Of a stretch of DNA of 64,000 bases, positions 17,301-28,300 are shown one piece after another. Position 1 is the stretch's first letter; every line of letters begins with the position of its first letter. A program made the position numbers and the translations under genes. The DNA is from Bacteroidia bacterium. Lineage in GTDB: Bacteria > Bacteroidota > Bacteroidia > J057. The notes beneath the pieces were generated by a model. It ran no database searches and was not told the origin of the DNA. It was given only the letters and a program-made list of their open reading frames with translations. The stretch lies in assembly GCA_030430205.1 (NCBI GenBank), contig JAUIGE010000021.1, positions 62,001 to 126,000 on the forward strand. The letters are read 5' to 3'.

Positions 17301-20300
17301 GCTACCGGCAAGGCCGGTCTGGGCATCGTCGATGATATCGACGGGGAGTTGCGCAACAGTCCGCCGGATATCGGCGCTGACGAATTCATGCCGACAGGCA
17401 TGGACGTGCAGTTGGTAGAGCTGATCCTGCCGCAGGCACCCTTTGTGGCGGGGACTTACCCCTTATCGGCCGTGGTCCGCAACCACGGCACGCAGCCATT
17501 GAGCAACCTCCAAATTGTATTTGAAGTGAATGGCGCAACGCCTGACACTTTCGCCTGGAGCACTTCCCTGGCTGTGGGCCAGCAAGATACCCTAACATTT
17601 GCCAACCAATTGTTCAACCCATTGGTCAGATATGATTTCAAGGTCTGGACACAGCAACCCAATGGTCAGCAGGATGTCATTACAAATGACGATAGCCTGG
17701 AAAAAAGGGACGTTTGGGTTTCACTCGCAGGTGGCTATACGGTGGGTGGGACGAGTCCTGACCTCCCGGATATCAGCACGATGTCTTCTGTGCTAAGCGC
17801 GGCTGGAATCATCGATACGGTTTGGTTCAACATCCGAACCGGAACCTATACCGAGCAGGTGACTTTCAACGCGTATCCGGGCATGAGTTGTGAAACGCCT
17901 GTTTATATTCAATCCGAAAGTGGCGACAAAGCGGATGTTATATGGCAATATGGTTCGGGTTCAAACAATAATTTTCGCGCCCGCCTGGACGGCGTGAGTG
18001 GATTGGTTTTTCGTAATCTTACGATTCAGACGACCAATTCCTATGGTCGGGTAATCGAAATCAGCAATGGTTCCCATTGCAATCAGTTTATCAACAATCA
18101 TTTGATTGGCTGGAATATCAACAATGCCACGGACCGCTTTGCGGTCATTTATAGCCCCGCAGGAAGCGGCCCGAAGGAAGGCGATACGGCCAATGTTTTC
18201 ATGAATAACCATATTCAACATGGCAGTTATGGGATGATCATGGCAGGTTATAACCAGGCCAACCCGGAACGGGGCACCCGGATCATTGGCAACTATTTTG
18301 ACAATACCCGCTACCGCGCAGCGGCCCTCAATTACCAGGAATCCATAGAGGTCAGAGACAATATTTTCGAAACCAACAACAACAGCCAGAATGGCCGTGC
18401 GATCAGTCTGTATCAGAATACGGGCGCTCCGGTCATTATCCGAAATAAGGTAAATATGCCCAGGGGCTTTGGGATCACCCTAGAAGACATACAAACAGCG
18501 GTGGGGGATACGGGGCTGATCGCCAACAATATGATCTATATCGAAGGCACCCAAAATGCCAAAGGCATTTATATAGATGGCTCCCGCCAAAAAGTACTGT
18601 ACAACAGTGTTTGGATCACAAGTACAGACGCGGCCGACGGCCGGGCCTTTGAATTGTTCAATGGGCAGGGGATCATTCTCAAAAACAATATCCTCGTCAA
18701 TACAGGGACCGGATATGCCATTTATGTGGCGTGTAATAAAGGCCTGGAATCCGACTATAACGATCTGTATGCCACCGGCACCAATTGGGGCTACGACTGT
18801 GGAGCCGTGGCAGATCTGGCTGCCTGGCAGATGGGGGGCAGAGATGCCCACTCGATTTCCATCGACCCGGACTTTGTTTCCGTAACGGATTTGCATGTAA
18901 AAGCCACAGGCCTGAATCGGTCGGGCATTCCATTTCCAGAGGTACTGGATGACATAGACAGAGAGCTTCGGGACCCCCAAAACCCTGATATCGGCGCGGA
19001 TGAATTCACCCCTCCCTTGCGCAACGAGGCGGCTTTGCAAGCCTTATTTGTGCCGCAAAGGCCCTTTGCGGCGGGTAGCTATCCCCTCAGCATTGCGATT
19101 CGCAATGGAGGAACCGATACCCTGCGATCCCTCAGGATCGACTGGGAAGTGGATGGCGTTGCCCAGACAAGTTTCAACTGGAGCGGTAGCCTGCCAACAG
19201 CAGCTTCCGATACTTTTGCCTTCGGCACCTACCAATTTGTAGCAGGAGTCAACTCCCAGATAACTGCCTGGCTGAGCCTGCCCAATGGCACCCCAGACAG
19301 CCTGAACGTCAACGATACCCTGCGTAGCAGAGACCTTTTTGTGGCTTTGGCAGGTGTCTATACCGTGGGCGGTAATAATCCCGATTTTCTGAATTTTTCG
19401 ATAACAGCCGAAAACCTGAGCAAAGGCGGTTTGCTGGATTCGGTGGTCTTCCGGGTGCGTGATAGCGTCTATCACGAGTCGTTCAGCCTGGCGGCTGTGG
19501 CGGAGAGCAGCCCCGCGAACTTTGTTCGCTATGAGGCCGAGCGCGGCGATAGCGCGCAGGTGATCATCCGGTATGGAGGAGCAGCAGGAGCCGTCCTGCT
19601 TATCGATGGCATGGCGCATCTTCAGCTGCGCCATTTGACATTCGAAAGAATAAACGGAACAGGCAATGATCTGCATGCCCTGCAATTGAAAGGTGGAATA
19701 AATGCCTTGCATGTTCATGGCTGTCAATTTGTAGGCTTGCCTACGACCGATAATACCGCAGAAAAGGCTACCATCTTTCTGGATGAAACCAACCACAAAG
19801 GGCTTTATTTTACCCAAAATGAAATCTTCTACGGCAGCTATGGCTTTCGCGCTGAAACCTTTAGCAATTCTCCATCTGATAGCTTGCTTTTTTGGGGGAA
19901 TAGCTTTGATAATCAGGCTCTTTATGCATTGTATGTCAAGTATTACAATTCAGTAGAATTGGTGGGAAATATTGTACGAAATGGTGTTTTGTCCCAGGCC
20001 AATTATACCGGCTTATACCTTTTTCAATGCCATGGAAAATCCTTTTTGGAGGCCAACCAGGTCCTTGCACCGGGAGGTAGATATGGGATTTGGTTGCGAA
20101 CCATGAGTGGTCCGGATGGACGTGTGATAAACAACTTTGTGCAAACAGGTGGGAGCGGAATAGGTACAGGAATATATGTGGAGGATTTGTTTAACCAAAA
20201 AATCGCTCATAACAGCGTTTTATACCAGGGAAATAGCCTGACAGATGGCGCTGCCTGTCGGGTAGTTAGCGGAAATAACAATAACTTTGTCAACAATATT

Positions 20301-23300
20301 TTTGCCAATACAGGTGGGGGCTATGCCATCCGGGTGGATGGGAGCGGCAGCTATGCCTATACCCGAAACAATGACCTTTTTGCTACCGGCAACTACCTCG
20401 GTCGTTGGTTGACAACGGATATGGCGGACCTCAATGCCTGGCAAACAGGCACGGGCAGGGATATAGGTTCTATTTCTGTAGATCCCCTCTTTATCGCTCC
20501 CCATGATCCGCATGTATTGCAGGTGCAATTGGACAGTGCGGGCATTTTTGCCAGTTATGTTAGAACTGATATTGATGGGGAAAACAGAAATGCGGGCTAT
20601 CCCGATATAGGCGCGGATGAGTTTGATGTCTTTTTCAAAGACCTGAGCCTGGAAGCTGTGCTTTCTCCGAAGACAGGCTGTGGCCTGAGCAGCACCGAAA
20701 CAGTGACGATAAACATCGCTAATCCCGCCGTACAGGCGGTGGACAGCTTCCAGATTGGCTATGTGCTGGACAGCCTGCCGGCGGTTGTCGAATGGGTGTA
20801 CACCCGGATTCAACCCGCTCAGCAAAAGCTGATCAGCTTTCAGACAACAGCAGACCTGAGTCGGCTGGGGGTGCATCATTTGGATGTTTTTGTCATGCTG
20901 CCGGGAGATCAGTTTTTGGGAAATGACAGCCTTAGAGGCATTCAGCTAAACAATCTGCCGCTGGGGGGAGCCATCAGCAACCTGCTGCCGCCGGATAGCA
21001 CCCTGGGGCTTTCATCCCCTTTGACCTTTTCCTGGAATCCCGCAGCCAATGCCAGCAATTATGATTTTTATTTATGGAAAGCCAGCGATCCCAAACCCAC
21101 ACAACCTACAGATTCCAACATCTTCGCCACCAGCTACCTCTACACCGGCAATCTTGTCGGCAATGAGCATTTCAAATGGCAGGTCCTGCCCAACAATGCC
21201 TGCGCTCAGCAGCAGGCGAGCCCGGAATTGAATTTTTTCACGCCTCTCTTGCCGGATTTGGTTATAGATACGATCATCCTGCCTCTCACGGCATTCTCCG
21301 GTCAGAGCATCACCATCGGCTGGTCGATCAAAAATATAGGACAAGCAAGCACGGGTACCGCATTCTGGAGCGATGAAATATGGCTTTCCGTGGATACGGT
21401 CCTGAATCTTTTCACGAATACATTTGAAATATACCTGGGCACCGTAGGGCGCCCCGCCGCCCTGGCTCCGGGACAGAGCTATTCACAGACCGCCACTTTT
21501 TCACTCCCCCAAACGGCCATTGGCCCCTACCATGTATTTGTCAGAACAGCCAAACGGCAGGTTGTGAGAGAATCCATTTATACCAATAATATCGACTTTT
21601 CTCCCGATACAATAGACATCCAGCTCACGCCACCGCCAGACCTTCAGGTATCGCAGGTGATAGCTCCTCAGACTGTTTTTTCGGGAGACAAAGTGAATCT
21701 GAACTGGACGGTAAAAAATGAAGGCACGGGCCCCACGCTCTCTGGCGATTGGTACGACGAGGTCTACCTCAGCCAGGCATCCTTTTTGGATACCCGTACA
21801 GCCACGCGCCTGGGCCGATTCCGTATCCGCCGAAATCTGGATGCTGACAGCAGCTACCAGCAATTTCGCCAGATCACCCTGCCCAACGGCATTTATGGGG
21901 TTCATTACCTGCATGTGCTTACAGATGCTGACAATGATGAATTTGAATATGTTTTGGAACAAAACAATGAAGGCAGCAGTGACTCCATGACCATCGTTCT
22001 AAGTCCGCCGATAGATCTGGTGGTAGATTCTGTCTGGACAGCAGACAGTGTCAGTACCAGAGAAATGGTGACGGTTTTTTGGCGGGTGAAAAACCAGGGC
22101 GCAGCCGATGTGACAAGCCCTTTTGTGGATCAAATATATTTGTCCACCCTGCCTGACTCCAACCTGAATGCTGCCAACAAAGTTGGCAGTTTGACCAATG
22201 GAGTTGTTATCCCTGCCGGTGGCAGCCTGGTCAAAAGCAGGCTGGTGACCATGCCTGATGCGCCAGATGGGCCCTATTATTTTTATGTAAAAACGGATGA
22301 CAAAAACCAGGTCTACGAATATGTTTTCGAAAACAACAACATAGGCCGGACCCTGGGCCCGGTAGAAGTGCTGGCACCTGATCTTCAGGTAGTTGACTTT
22401 GAGCTGCCCGATTCCGCCGTCTCCAATCAGAATACATCCATCGGATGGACACTCTTCAATGCCGGTCCCGGCAAGGTGTACAACCGCAGCTGGAAAGACG
22501 AAGTCATGATCTCTCGTCATCCGGTTTTTGATCCGGATTCTACGGCCCTCTTAGGGCGCGTCAATCGCTACGGCCTGATCCAAAAGGGAGACTCCCTTGC
22601 CTGGCAGCAGGCTTTCCGCCTGCCCAATGGGCTTTCGGGAGATTATTATGTCTATGTCCGGACGGACTATGGCTCGGCCATTTTTGAAGGACAAGGTGAA
22701 ACGAACAACCTCGCCCGCAGCGTCGGGACGATCTATATCGACCTGCCTCAATGGCCGGATTTGCAGCTGGTCCAAAAGCAGCTTCCTGCCAGCATCATGG
22801 CAGGTGACAGCCTGCAAATGCAATTTGAAGTGAAAAATGCAGGGCAGGGCGACATCTTTGGAAAAAGATGGACAGACAAACTCTACGTGCAGTTGGATAC
22901 CCTATTCAACGCCAAAGATGCTTATTTGCTCAAAACGGCTTCCCGCGCCATCAGCCTTGCTGCGGACAGCAGTTATATCTTTACCTATGATGCTGCATTT
23001 CCCCGTATTCATCAGCTGAAAGGCGGTCAGGGGCTTGATTCTGCTCAGCTTTACCTCTTTTTTCAGATAGATGCTACGAATGCCATTTATGAGCATACAG
23101 GCGAAGCGGATAATCTCTGGCGCTCTGATTCGATTTTTGTCAAAGAAGCAGAACGGCCAGACCTGGTCTTGAGCGCTGCGACCTTTGGGCCCGATAGCCT
23201 GTGGTCCGGTCAGCAGACGAGCATCCATTGGACGGTGGAAAATGCAGGAAAAAGCACACGTTTTTGGAAAACGAATAGCTGGCTGGACCACGTGTACCTG

Positions 23301-25295
23301 TCTGCTGACAGCAGTTTTGATGCATCACAGGATGTGCAGCTTGTCAGCCGGGGCAATCTGAAAGCCCTGGATAAGGGCGAAAGCTATAGCCAGGTAAGAA
23401 CCTTCACGGTTCCCAACGGCATCTCGGGAGATTATTATCTCTTTTTGCTGGCAGATGCGCTGCAGGCTGTCCCCGAAGGCCAGCGCGCCAACAACCTCGC
23501 CTTGCTACGCAAGGCCAATGGCGCTGCCCGCAGCATCCATATTCGCCTTTCTCCCTCGCCAGATCTGGCGATCAAAAGCCTTCAAAACCCCCTTACCGGC
23601 ACAGCCGGCCAGCCGGTCGACATTCTGTGGACAGTCAAAAATGAAGGCGCAGCCGCCACCACCGGCACAGGCTGGATAGACAGGTTTTACCTTTCAGGCG
23701 ACTCTATCTGGGACAGTTCGGATTTGCTGATTGGCGGAAAAACCCATCTGGGCAATCTTCAGCCCGGACAGAGCTATAGCGATAGTGTAAGTCTCAATTT
23801 GCCAACCTCTGCGCAGGGAAATTATTACCTGATGGCCCGGGTGGACTATCGGGATGATGTATACGAGCATCAGGCAGAAGCCAATAACCAGGCCCTTCGC
23901 CTGATCACGGTAGATCAGCCCCTGCCGATCGATCTGGTCGTAACACAGGTGCTTGCACCTGACAGCGCCTTCCTGGGAGAAGAACTGACCATCGAATGGG
24001 ATGTGCTCAACCAGGGGATGAATCCTGCAAATGCTTTTATGACGGAAGCTGTCTATCTGTCAGCAGACACCCTTTGGGACCCGGGCGATGCCCTGCTGGG
24101 TACCATCCGGAGGCAGTTGAACCTGCCATCTCAGGCAACTACAAGACGTAGCCTCACAGCACTGTTGAAGATCAGTTCGCTTCAGGACTACCATGTGATC
24201 GTTCGGACAGACATCACCAACCGCTTTGTAGAACTGGACGAAACCAACAATACAGGCTTCAGGCAGGAGCTGATGGGCCTCCGCGCCCACGAGCTGCCGC
24301 TCGGCATCTGGCAGCGGGATACCCTTGCAGACCGCAGCGAGCTATACTACCGTATTCATATCCCTGACTCGCTTGTCGGCGAGGATATGTTGGTAGAATT
24401 ACTCGGCGATGCGAATATCGGCCAGGCAGAATTGTACCTCCGCTATGCCGATCTGCCCAGCCAGGCCGTGCAGGACTACGCTTCCCTGACACCTTACGTC
24501 AATCGTCAGGAAATCATCATTAGCTCCGTTCAGAAAGGCGATTACTACTTGATGGGCTTCGCCGATAATATGGGTCGCAGCAGCCAGCCGATCGAGCTAC
24601 GCGCGATGATCCTGCCCTTCGAAGTGCGGGAAGTAGACGCCAAACAGGGCGGCAATACGGGTTCTGTCACCATCAGGATCAAAGGTTCCCAATTCCAGTC
24701 ATACACGGATTTTGCGCTTCAGGACAGCGGCAGGACCCTCCTGGCAAGCCAGGTCTACTACTTGAGCCGTGTCGAAGTCTTCGCGACCTTCAACCTGCGG
24801 GGCGCAGCCCTGGGCGACTACGATGTAGTCGCGATCAACTCGCCGGGCGACAGCGCCCGGCTGGTCGACGGCTTTGCCGTCGTGACGGGATCGCTGGGCG
24901 CCGGCCTGGGACAGGGCGGCAGCGTGGGGAGTGGGACGGGCGGCCTGGGGGCCGCGGGGATTACTTGCAGTATTCAGAATGTGGGGATGAATAAGAATTT
25001 GAAGGTGTGGATCACCGGGCCGGGCCAGGTGCGGGATCGCCGACAAGTGGCCATCACCATTCATTTCCGAAATGAAGGAAATGTAGATCTGCCTGTGTTA
25101 AACAGGCCATTTATCAGCATTGGAGGTGCGCCTTTGGCGCATACTGCGCCGGAGTTGAAGCTGGATTTGCAGCAGATTCTGATTGAGATGAAAGAAGACG
25201 GCGGCCCGCCGGGGGTGCTGAGACCGGGGGCTCAGGGGACGATTACGGTCTATTCGCTGGGTATTCGTGAACTTGATTTTGTGCTATTACTCTAA
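14391..25295 (+). CDS. Giant secreted protein: four beta-helix modules, eight CARDB repeats, PPC/IPT-like end
   Basis: The 3634-residue protein opens with a signal peptide (MKSVTVILGGIIFSLFMGSF). Four modules of about 540 residues each start with a Y-T-[IVL]-G-G-x-x-PD motif (nt ~14481, 16110, 17730, 19350). Each continues as a right-handed parallel beta-helix and closes with DIDGExR-DIGADEF plus a CARDB-like segment. After an Fn3-like linker (~20950-21250) come eight CARDB-type repeats, each starting DLxVxxxxxP-x(4)-SG and containing WTVKNxG (21255-24270). A prepeptidase-C-terminal-like domain and an IPT-like domain follow, then a Gly-rich hinge (GSLGAGLGQGG) and a final beta domain. No T9SS tail is visible. 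It is probably a surface adhesin or cell-wall-length scaffold. The Rhs gene follows by 28 bases. Confidence 0.85.
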   Translation: MKSVTVILGGIIFSLFMGSFQLQAKSPPPIMAGTYTIGGTNPDYATFTAAVSALTSQGISGAVVFDVRNGTYNEQISIDTISGASPANTITFRSESRDSSLVTLAFACTTSTDNFVLRLFGADYMRFEHLTIQATGSIYFRAVQLAQGASYNVFTHCRFSVPSASGSSFAQNVFSSFNGQSAAENDNYNTLSHNRFENGTHGLLVFGYGVNAGEREMGWQVINNVFVNSAYRAMYFHLQENCQIKGNTLECTNTTNAALYLTNCYDSVAIEQNIIDAPGANVNGIQISTSQTDTLSKIRIVNNFITAGYRGIYAFAVDRLSILHNSVVMVGNQAASMALLVDNTADCRILNNVLVNYASGYAIYLIGYLGPGFEVDYNNLYTNGNNFGRAGQLYTDFLSWQSNTAFDSHSFSLDPGFSSPPNLHTLFPALSGAASSLPDVTVDIDGENRSNPPDIGADEFSLMGSNAALVAFLHPQPPFAAGNYPLQAIIENRGSDSLVNYQMNWSLNGVSQTPILRAGPLPANQRDTILLLNQLLMGGSIYQLDGWVSLATNQTDIFPQNDSLTSSLFAPQMAGSYTLGGSSPDFADFNSVVQALQVGGIADTTTIFVRPGTYNEQFRLEAIDGVSCQTPLIFEGESGDSSDVIITFDSNFSDNYVCLIKGLSGLSFRYLTFESTDITYTRVISLEDTTDCLSWENCHLIAPSKNATGNSLIVFYYNNGYHSGIHFVKNRVENGSIGMNLTQQHFDGQYHIVGNTFINQYQGGIETLNGGTYFLAENYITTNKTYSAYQAIYLRTPRKKAIVEKNKIIQENGVGIYVISSFRPVHIQNNFVSVLGTANNEGIFLDNVDSVYLYHNNVLMKNSGVATLALWVKDARSRVKISGNIFVNEGPGRLFITESLQNLELFDNNAYYGPGNELFCLGNPILTSTFLTYGDLPAWQQASNLDSASLFVNPEFYSDSNLHVQKAALNATGKAGLGIVDDIDGELRNSPPDIGADEFMPTGMDVQLVELILPQAPFVAGTYPLSAVVRNHGTQPLSNLQIVFEVNGATPDTFAWSTSLAVGQQDTLTFANQLFNPLVRYDFKVWTQQPNGQQDVITNDDSLEKRDVWVSLAGGYTVGGTSPDLPDISTMSSVLSAAGIIDTVWFNIRTGTYTEQVTFNAYPGMSCETPVYIQSESGDKADVIWQYGSGSNNNFRARLDGVSGLVFRNLTIQTTNSYGRVIEISNGSHCNQFINNHLIGWNINNATDRFAVIYSPAGSGPKEGDTANVFMNNHIQHGSYGMIMAGYNQANPERGTRIIGNYFDNTRYRAAALNYQESIEVRDNIFETNNNSQNGRAISLYQNTGAPVIIRNKVNMPRGFGITLEDIQTAVGDTGLIANNMIYIEGTQNAKGIYIDGSRQKVLYNSVWITSTDAADGRAFELFNGQGIILKNNILVNTGTGYAIYVACNKGLESDYNDLYATGTNWGYDCGAVADLAAWQMGGRDAHSISIDPDFVSVTDLHVKATGLNRSGIPFPEVLDDIDRELRDPQNPDIGADEFTPPLRNEAALQALFVPQRPFAAGSYPLSIAIRNGGTDTLRSLRIDWEVDGVAQTSFNWSGSLPTAASDTFAFGTYQFVAGVNSQITAWLSLPNGTPDSLNVNDTLRSRDLFVALAGVYTVGGNNPDFLNFSITAENLSKGGLLDSVVFRVRDSVYHESFSLAAVAESSPANFVRYEAERGDSAQVIIRYGGAAGAVLLIDGMAHLQLRHLTFERINGTGNDLHALQLKGGINALHVHGCQFVGLPTTDNTAEKATIFLDETNHKGLYFTQNEIFYGSYGFRAETFSNSPSDSLLFWGNSFDNQALYALYVKYYNSVELVGNIVRNGVLSQANYTGLYLFQCHGKSFLEANQVLAPGGRYGIWLRTMSGPDGRVINNFVQTGGSGIGTGIYVEDLFNQKIAHNSVLYQGNSLTDGAACRVVSGNNNNFVNNIFANTGGGYAIRVDGSGSYAYTRNNDLFATGNYLGRWLTTDMADLNAWQTGTGRDIGSISVDPLFIAPHDPHVLQVQLDSAGIFASYVRTDIDGENRNAGYPDIGADEFDVFFKDLSLEAVLSPKTGCGLSSTETVTINIANPAVQAVDSFQIGYVLDSLPAVVEWVYTRIQPAQQKLISFQTTADLSRLGVHHLDVFVMLPGDQFLGNDSLRGIQLNNLPLGGAISNLLPPDSTLGLSSPLTFSWNPAANASNYDFYLWKASDPKPTQPTDSNIFATSYLYTGNLVGNEHFKWQVLPNNACAQQQASPELNFFTPLLPDLVIDTIILPLTAFSGQSITIGWSIKNIGQASTGTAFWSDEIWLSVDTVLNLFTNTFEIYLGTVGRPAALAPGQSYSQTATFSLPQTAIGPYHVFVRTAKRQVVRESIYTNNIDFSPDTIDIQLTPPPDLQVSQVIAPQTVFSGDKVNLNWTVKNEGTGPTLSGDWYDEVYLSQASFLDTRTATRLGRFRIRRNLDADSSYQQFRQITLPNGIYGVHYLHVLTDADNDEFEYVLEQNNEGSSDSMTIVLSPPIDLVVDSVWTADSVSTREMVTVFWRVKNQGAADVTSPFVDQIYLSTLPDSNLNAANKVGSLTNGVVIPAGGSLVKSRLVTMPDAPDGPYYFYVKTDDKNQVYEYVFENNNIGRTLGPVEVLAPDLQVVDFELPDSAVSNQNTSIGWTLFNAGPGKVYNRSWKDEVMISRHPVFDPDSTALLGRVNRYGLIQKGDSLAWQQAFRLPNGLSGDYYVYVRTDYGSAIFEGQGETNNLARSVGTIYIDLPQWPDLQLVQKQLPASIMAGDSLQMQFEVKNAGQGDIFGKRWTDKLYVQLDTLFNAKDAYLLKTASRAISLAADSSYIFTYDAAFPRIHQLKGGQGLDSAQLYLFFQIDATNAIYEHTGEADNLWRSDSIFVKEAERPDLVLSAATFGPDSLWSGQQTSIHWTVENAGKSTRFWKTNSWLDHVYLSADSSFDASQDVQLVSRGNLKALDKGESYSQVRTFTVPNGISGDYYLFLLADALQAVPEGQRANNLALLRKANGAARSIHIRLSPSPDLAIKSLQNPLTGTAGQPVDILWTVKNEGAAATTGTGWIDRFYLSGDSIWDSSDLLIGGKTHLGNLQPGQSYSDSVSLNLPTSAQGNYYLMARVDYRDDVYEHQAEANNQALRLITVDQPLPIDLVVTQVLAPDSAFLGEELTIEWDVLNQGMNPANAFMTEAVYLSADTLWDPGDALLGTIRRQLNLPSQATTRRSLTALLKISSLQDYHVIVRTDITNRFVELDETNNTGFRQELMGLRAHELPLGIWQRDTLADRSELYYRIHIPDSLVGEDMLVELLGDANIGQAELYLRYADLPSQAVQDYASLTPYVNRQEIIISSVQKGDYYLMGFADNMGRSSQPIELRAMILPFEVREVDAKQGGNTGSVTIRIKGSQFQSYTDFALQDSGRTLLASQVYYLSRVEVFATFNLRGAALGDYDVVAINSPGDSARLVDGFAVVTGSLGAGLGQGGSVGSGTGGLGAAGITCSIQNVGMNKNLKVWITGPGQVRDRRQVAITIHFRNEGNVDLPVLNRPFISIGGAPLAHTAPELKLDLQQILIEMKEDGGPPGVLRPGAQGTITVYSLGIRELDFVLLL

Positions 25296-25323
25296 AACCA
25301 AACTATCTCAAACGACCACAATC

Positions 25324-28300
25324 ATGAAAAAAATAATTATATATAAACCTCTCATTGCCATTTTATGGGTGCTGTTATTGGGCGCTCAGATGCAGGCGAA
25401 TAATGTGACCCGCCCCAACATTAGCTTTTATGGAGGGCTGGCTGTCAACAGTTATTCTGGAAATCTTTTCTTTCAACGAAATGATCTAAAGCTTGCGGGT
25501 TCAGGGCCATCCGTTGATTTGACCTTTGCTTTTAATAGCTCACACAGACATGATGATCAAGGTTTTGGATTAGGTTGGACATTCAGTCATAATATGTACT
25601 ATTTCCCGGACAGCCAGGGAGTCTGGCTTTCTATGTCAACGGGAAAGCGTCATCTATTTGTTGAAAATGCAGGGGCCTATGCAGCTCCTCCCGGAGTATT
25701 TGACTGTTTTGAAACCTATGGGCCTGGCTTATGGCGATTAAGCACCCCTTCAGGTATGATCTATTATTTCGAAGATAGTACCCACAAGCACCTGACCAGA
25801 ATCAAGGACCCCAGTGGAAACGAAGTTTCTCTTAGTTATCAAAATGGAAAAGTCACAGAAATCGTCAATGCCACAGGTCGAAAAATTCGTTTTGTTTGGC
25901 AAAATAACCACCTGCTTCGGGTTCAGGATATCAGCAGTTTACCTGCCCGGAACTGGGAATATTCATATAGCAATTCCGGACAGCTCCTTTCCGTTAAGAA
26001 TCCGCTTGCACATATTCAAAATTATGGCTACGATCAGGATGGGAAATTGATTTCCATTCGCTTATATGATGATAATCAGTTGTTTATCGGATACCATAAA
26101 GGGGAGGTGGTAGCAGAAATCGCTTCCTGTGATTTTCATGATTATTTCACCTATGAAAGAGAAGCCAACAAGACTTTTCACATCAAGGAAACGGATGATG
26201 GGAGCATCATAGATACCTATGTATTTGATGAAGATGGGAATTTGATTCAGAAGAAAGGGAGTTGCTGTGGTTATGATATGGGATATACCTATGATGGGGA
26301 CCTGAATATTACGGAGATTGTGAATGGGGAGGGGAAGGTGGTGAGTTATTCTTTTGATGCTTTGGGGAATCGGACTTCTACCACAGATCCATCGGGGAAT
26401 ACTTCATTTACGACTTATGTTTCCGGCACGACACGGATCGCTTCCATTCAGGACAGAAGGGGAAATACCAAAGCGTTTACCTACGATTCGGATGGAAATG
26501 TTGTGCGTATAGACTATCCTCTGGGTATCCAGGAAAATTTCAGCTATGATAGCAGGGGCTTATTGAAAAGCCATACTGACGGGGAAGGAAATACCCGATA
26601 TTTTGAATATGATAGTTTAGGAAATTTGCTTTGTGTCAAAGCACCTTTGGGGGTTAGCATGAGGCGGATTTATGATACAAGGGGGAATAAAATTGAAGAG
26701 ATTGATGCAAGGGGGCATTCCGTTTATTATGAATATGATTTGCTTGATAGGCTTATCAAATTAACAGATCACTTAGGGTATAGTTACCGCTATCGATATG
26801 ATAGTAATGGTCGTTTGTTAAGTGAAATCAATCCCTTGGGAGATAGTGTCAACTATACCTATGATCCTCTTGGGCGACTATTGGCAGAGAGCTATCCCCA
26901 GGGGGTGACTTATCGCTTTAAATACAATAAACGTGGCAATCTGATTGCCAGAATAGATCCTATGGGGAGAGAATGGCGATATCGCTACAACAGCCGCAAT
27001 CAAAAGGTAGCAGAAATCGATCCTTTGGGAAATACAACCAGGTTTGCTTACAATGGGATAGGCAAACAAATCAATGAAATTGATCCTTTGGGCAATGTTT
27101 CTTCATTTGTTTACGATGATGCTGGCCGGCAAATTCAAAGCACGAATTCGGTTGGGGAACTTTTTCAATCTTCTTTCAATGAAGTAGGGCAGAAAATAAG
27201 CACAACTGACCCATTAGGAAATATTACGCAGTTTGAATATGACGCCCTGGGGCGATTAATCAAAAAGACCGATCCTTTGGGTAATGTTAGCCATACTTTT
27301 TATAATAAAAATCACAAACCCATCATCAAACTGGATCCCTTAGGAAGAAAAACAGAGTATCTGTATGATTCTCTTATGCGGGTTGTTGCGATTATCGATC
27401 CTGCAGGAGATTCGGTAAGGTTCAAATATGATAAGATGGATAATCTTATTGCCTGGATTTTGCCAAATGGTGATAGTACCTCATGGGAATATAATGAACA
27501 GGATCTTCCCATTATTGAGAGGAATATGCAGGGCTATGAAACAAAGGCTTTTTACAATCCTCTTCAGTGGCAAGTCAGATCAGAAACTGCCGGCGGAAAT
27601 AGAAAGCACTATGTCTACGATAAACTTGGTCGATTGATTGAGATGAGGGATACCCTGGGGGTATTGGAAAAAAGGTCTTATGACCTAAATGGCAATCTTA
27701 TTCAGCAGGAAACACAATGGGGGCAAGTATATACCTACTCTTATGATGTGTTAAATCGGAAGGTTCGGATGATTGATCCCGAAGGAGAGGAGCAACGCTA
27801 TATGTATGACGCTTTGGGTAAGATTATTGCCATTATTGATAGAAGAGGAAACAGCCAACAGTTTTCTTATGATTCAGAAGGTCGGGTTCTTGAAGAAATA
27901 GATGAACTGGGGAATAAAGTATCTTATTCCTACAACACAAGAGGAGAAATCAGCCAAATTGTTGACCCATCAGGCAGATCTACCAGATTTAATTACGACG
28001 CTGCCGGAAGGAAAATTTCAGAAGTATTGCCTGATAACAGCCAGGCAATATTTAGTTATGATGTCGCTGGACAACTGAGCTCAACTACAACAAGGAACGG
28101 CCAAAAAATTCAATTTGATTATGATTTAAAAGGACAATTAATTAAGAAAAGCTATCCAAATAATAGGGAAGATTTTTTCCAATATGATCAAAACGGTAGC
28201 CTGATTTCTGCTATAAACCCATGGGCTACTGTAAGCTACACTTATGATGAATTAGGAAGAAAGAAATCAGAAAGTTGTAGGAATAAAACAACAAACATTG

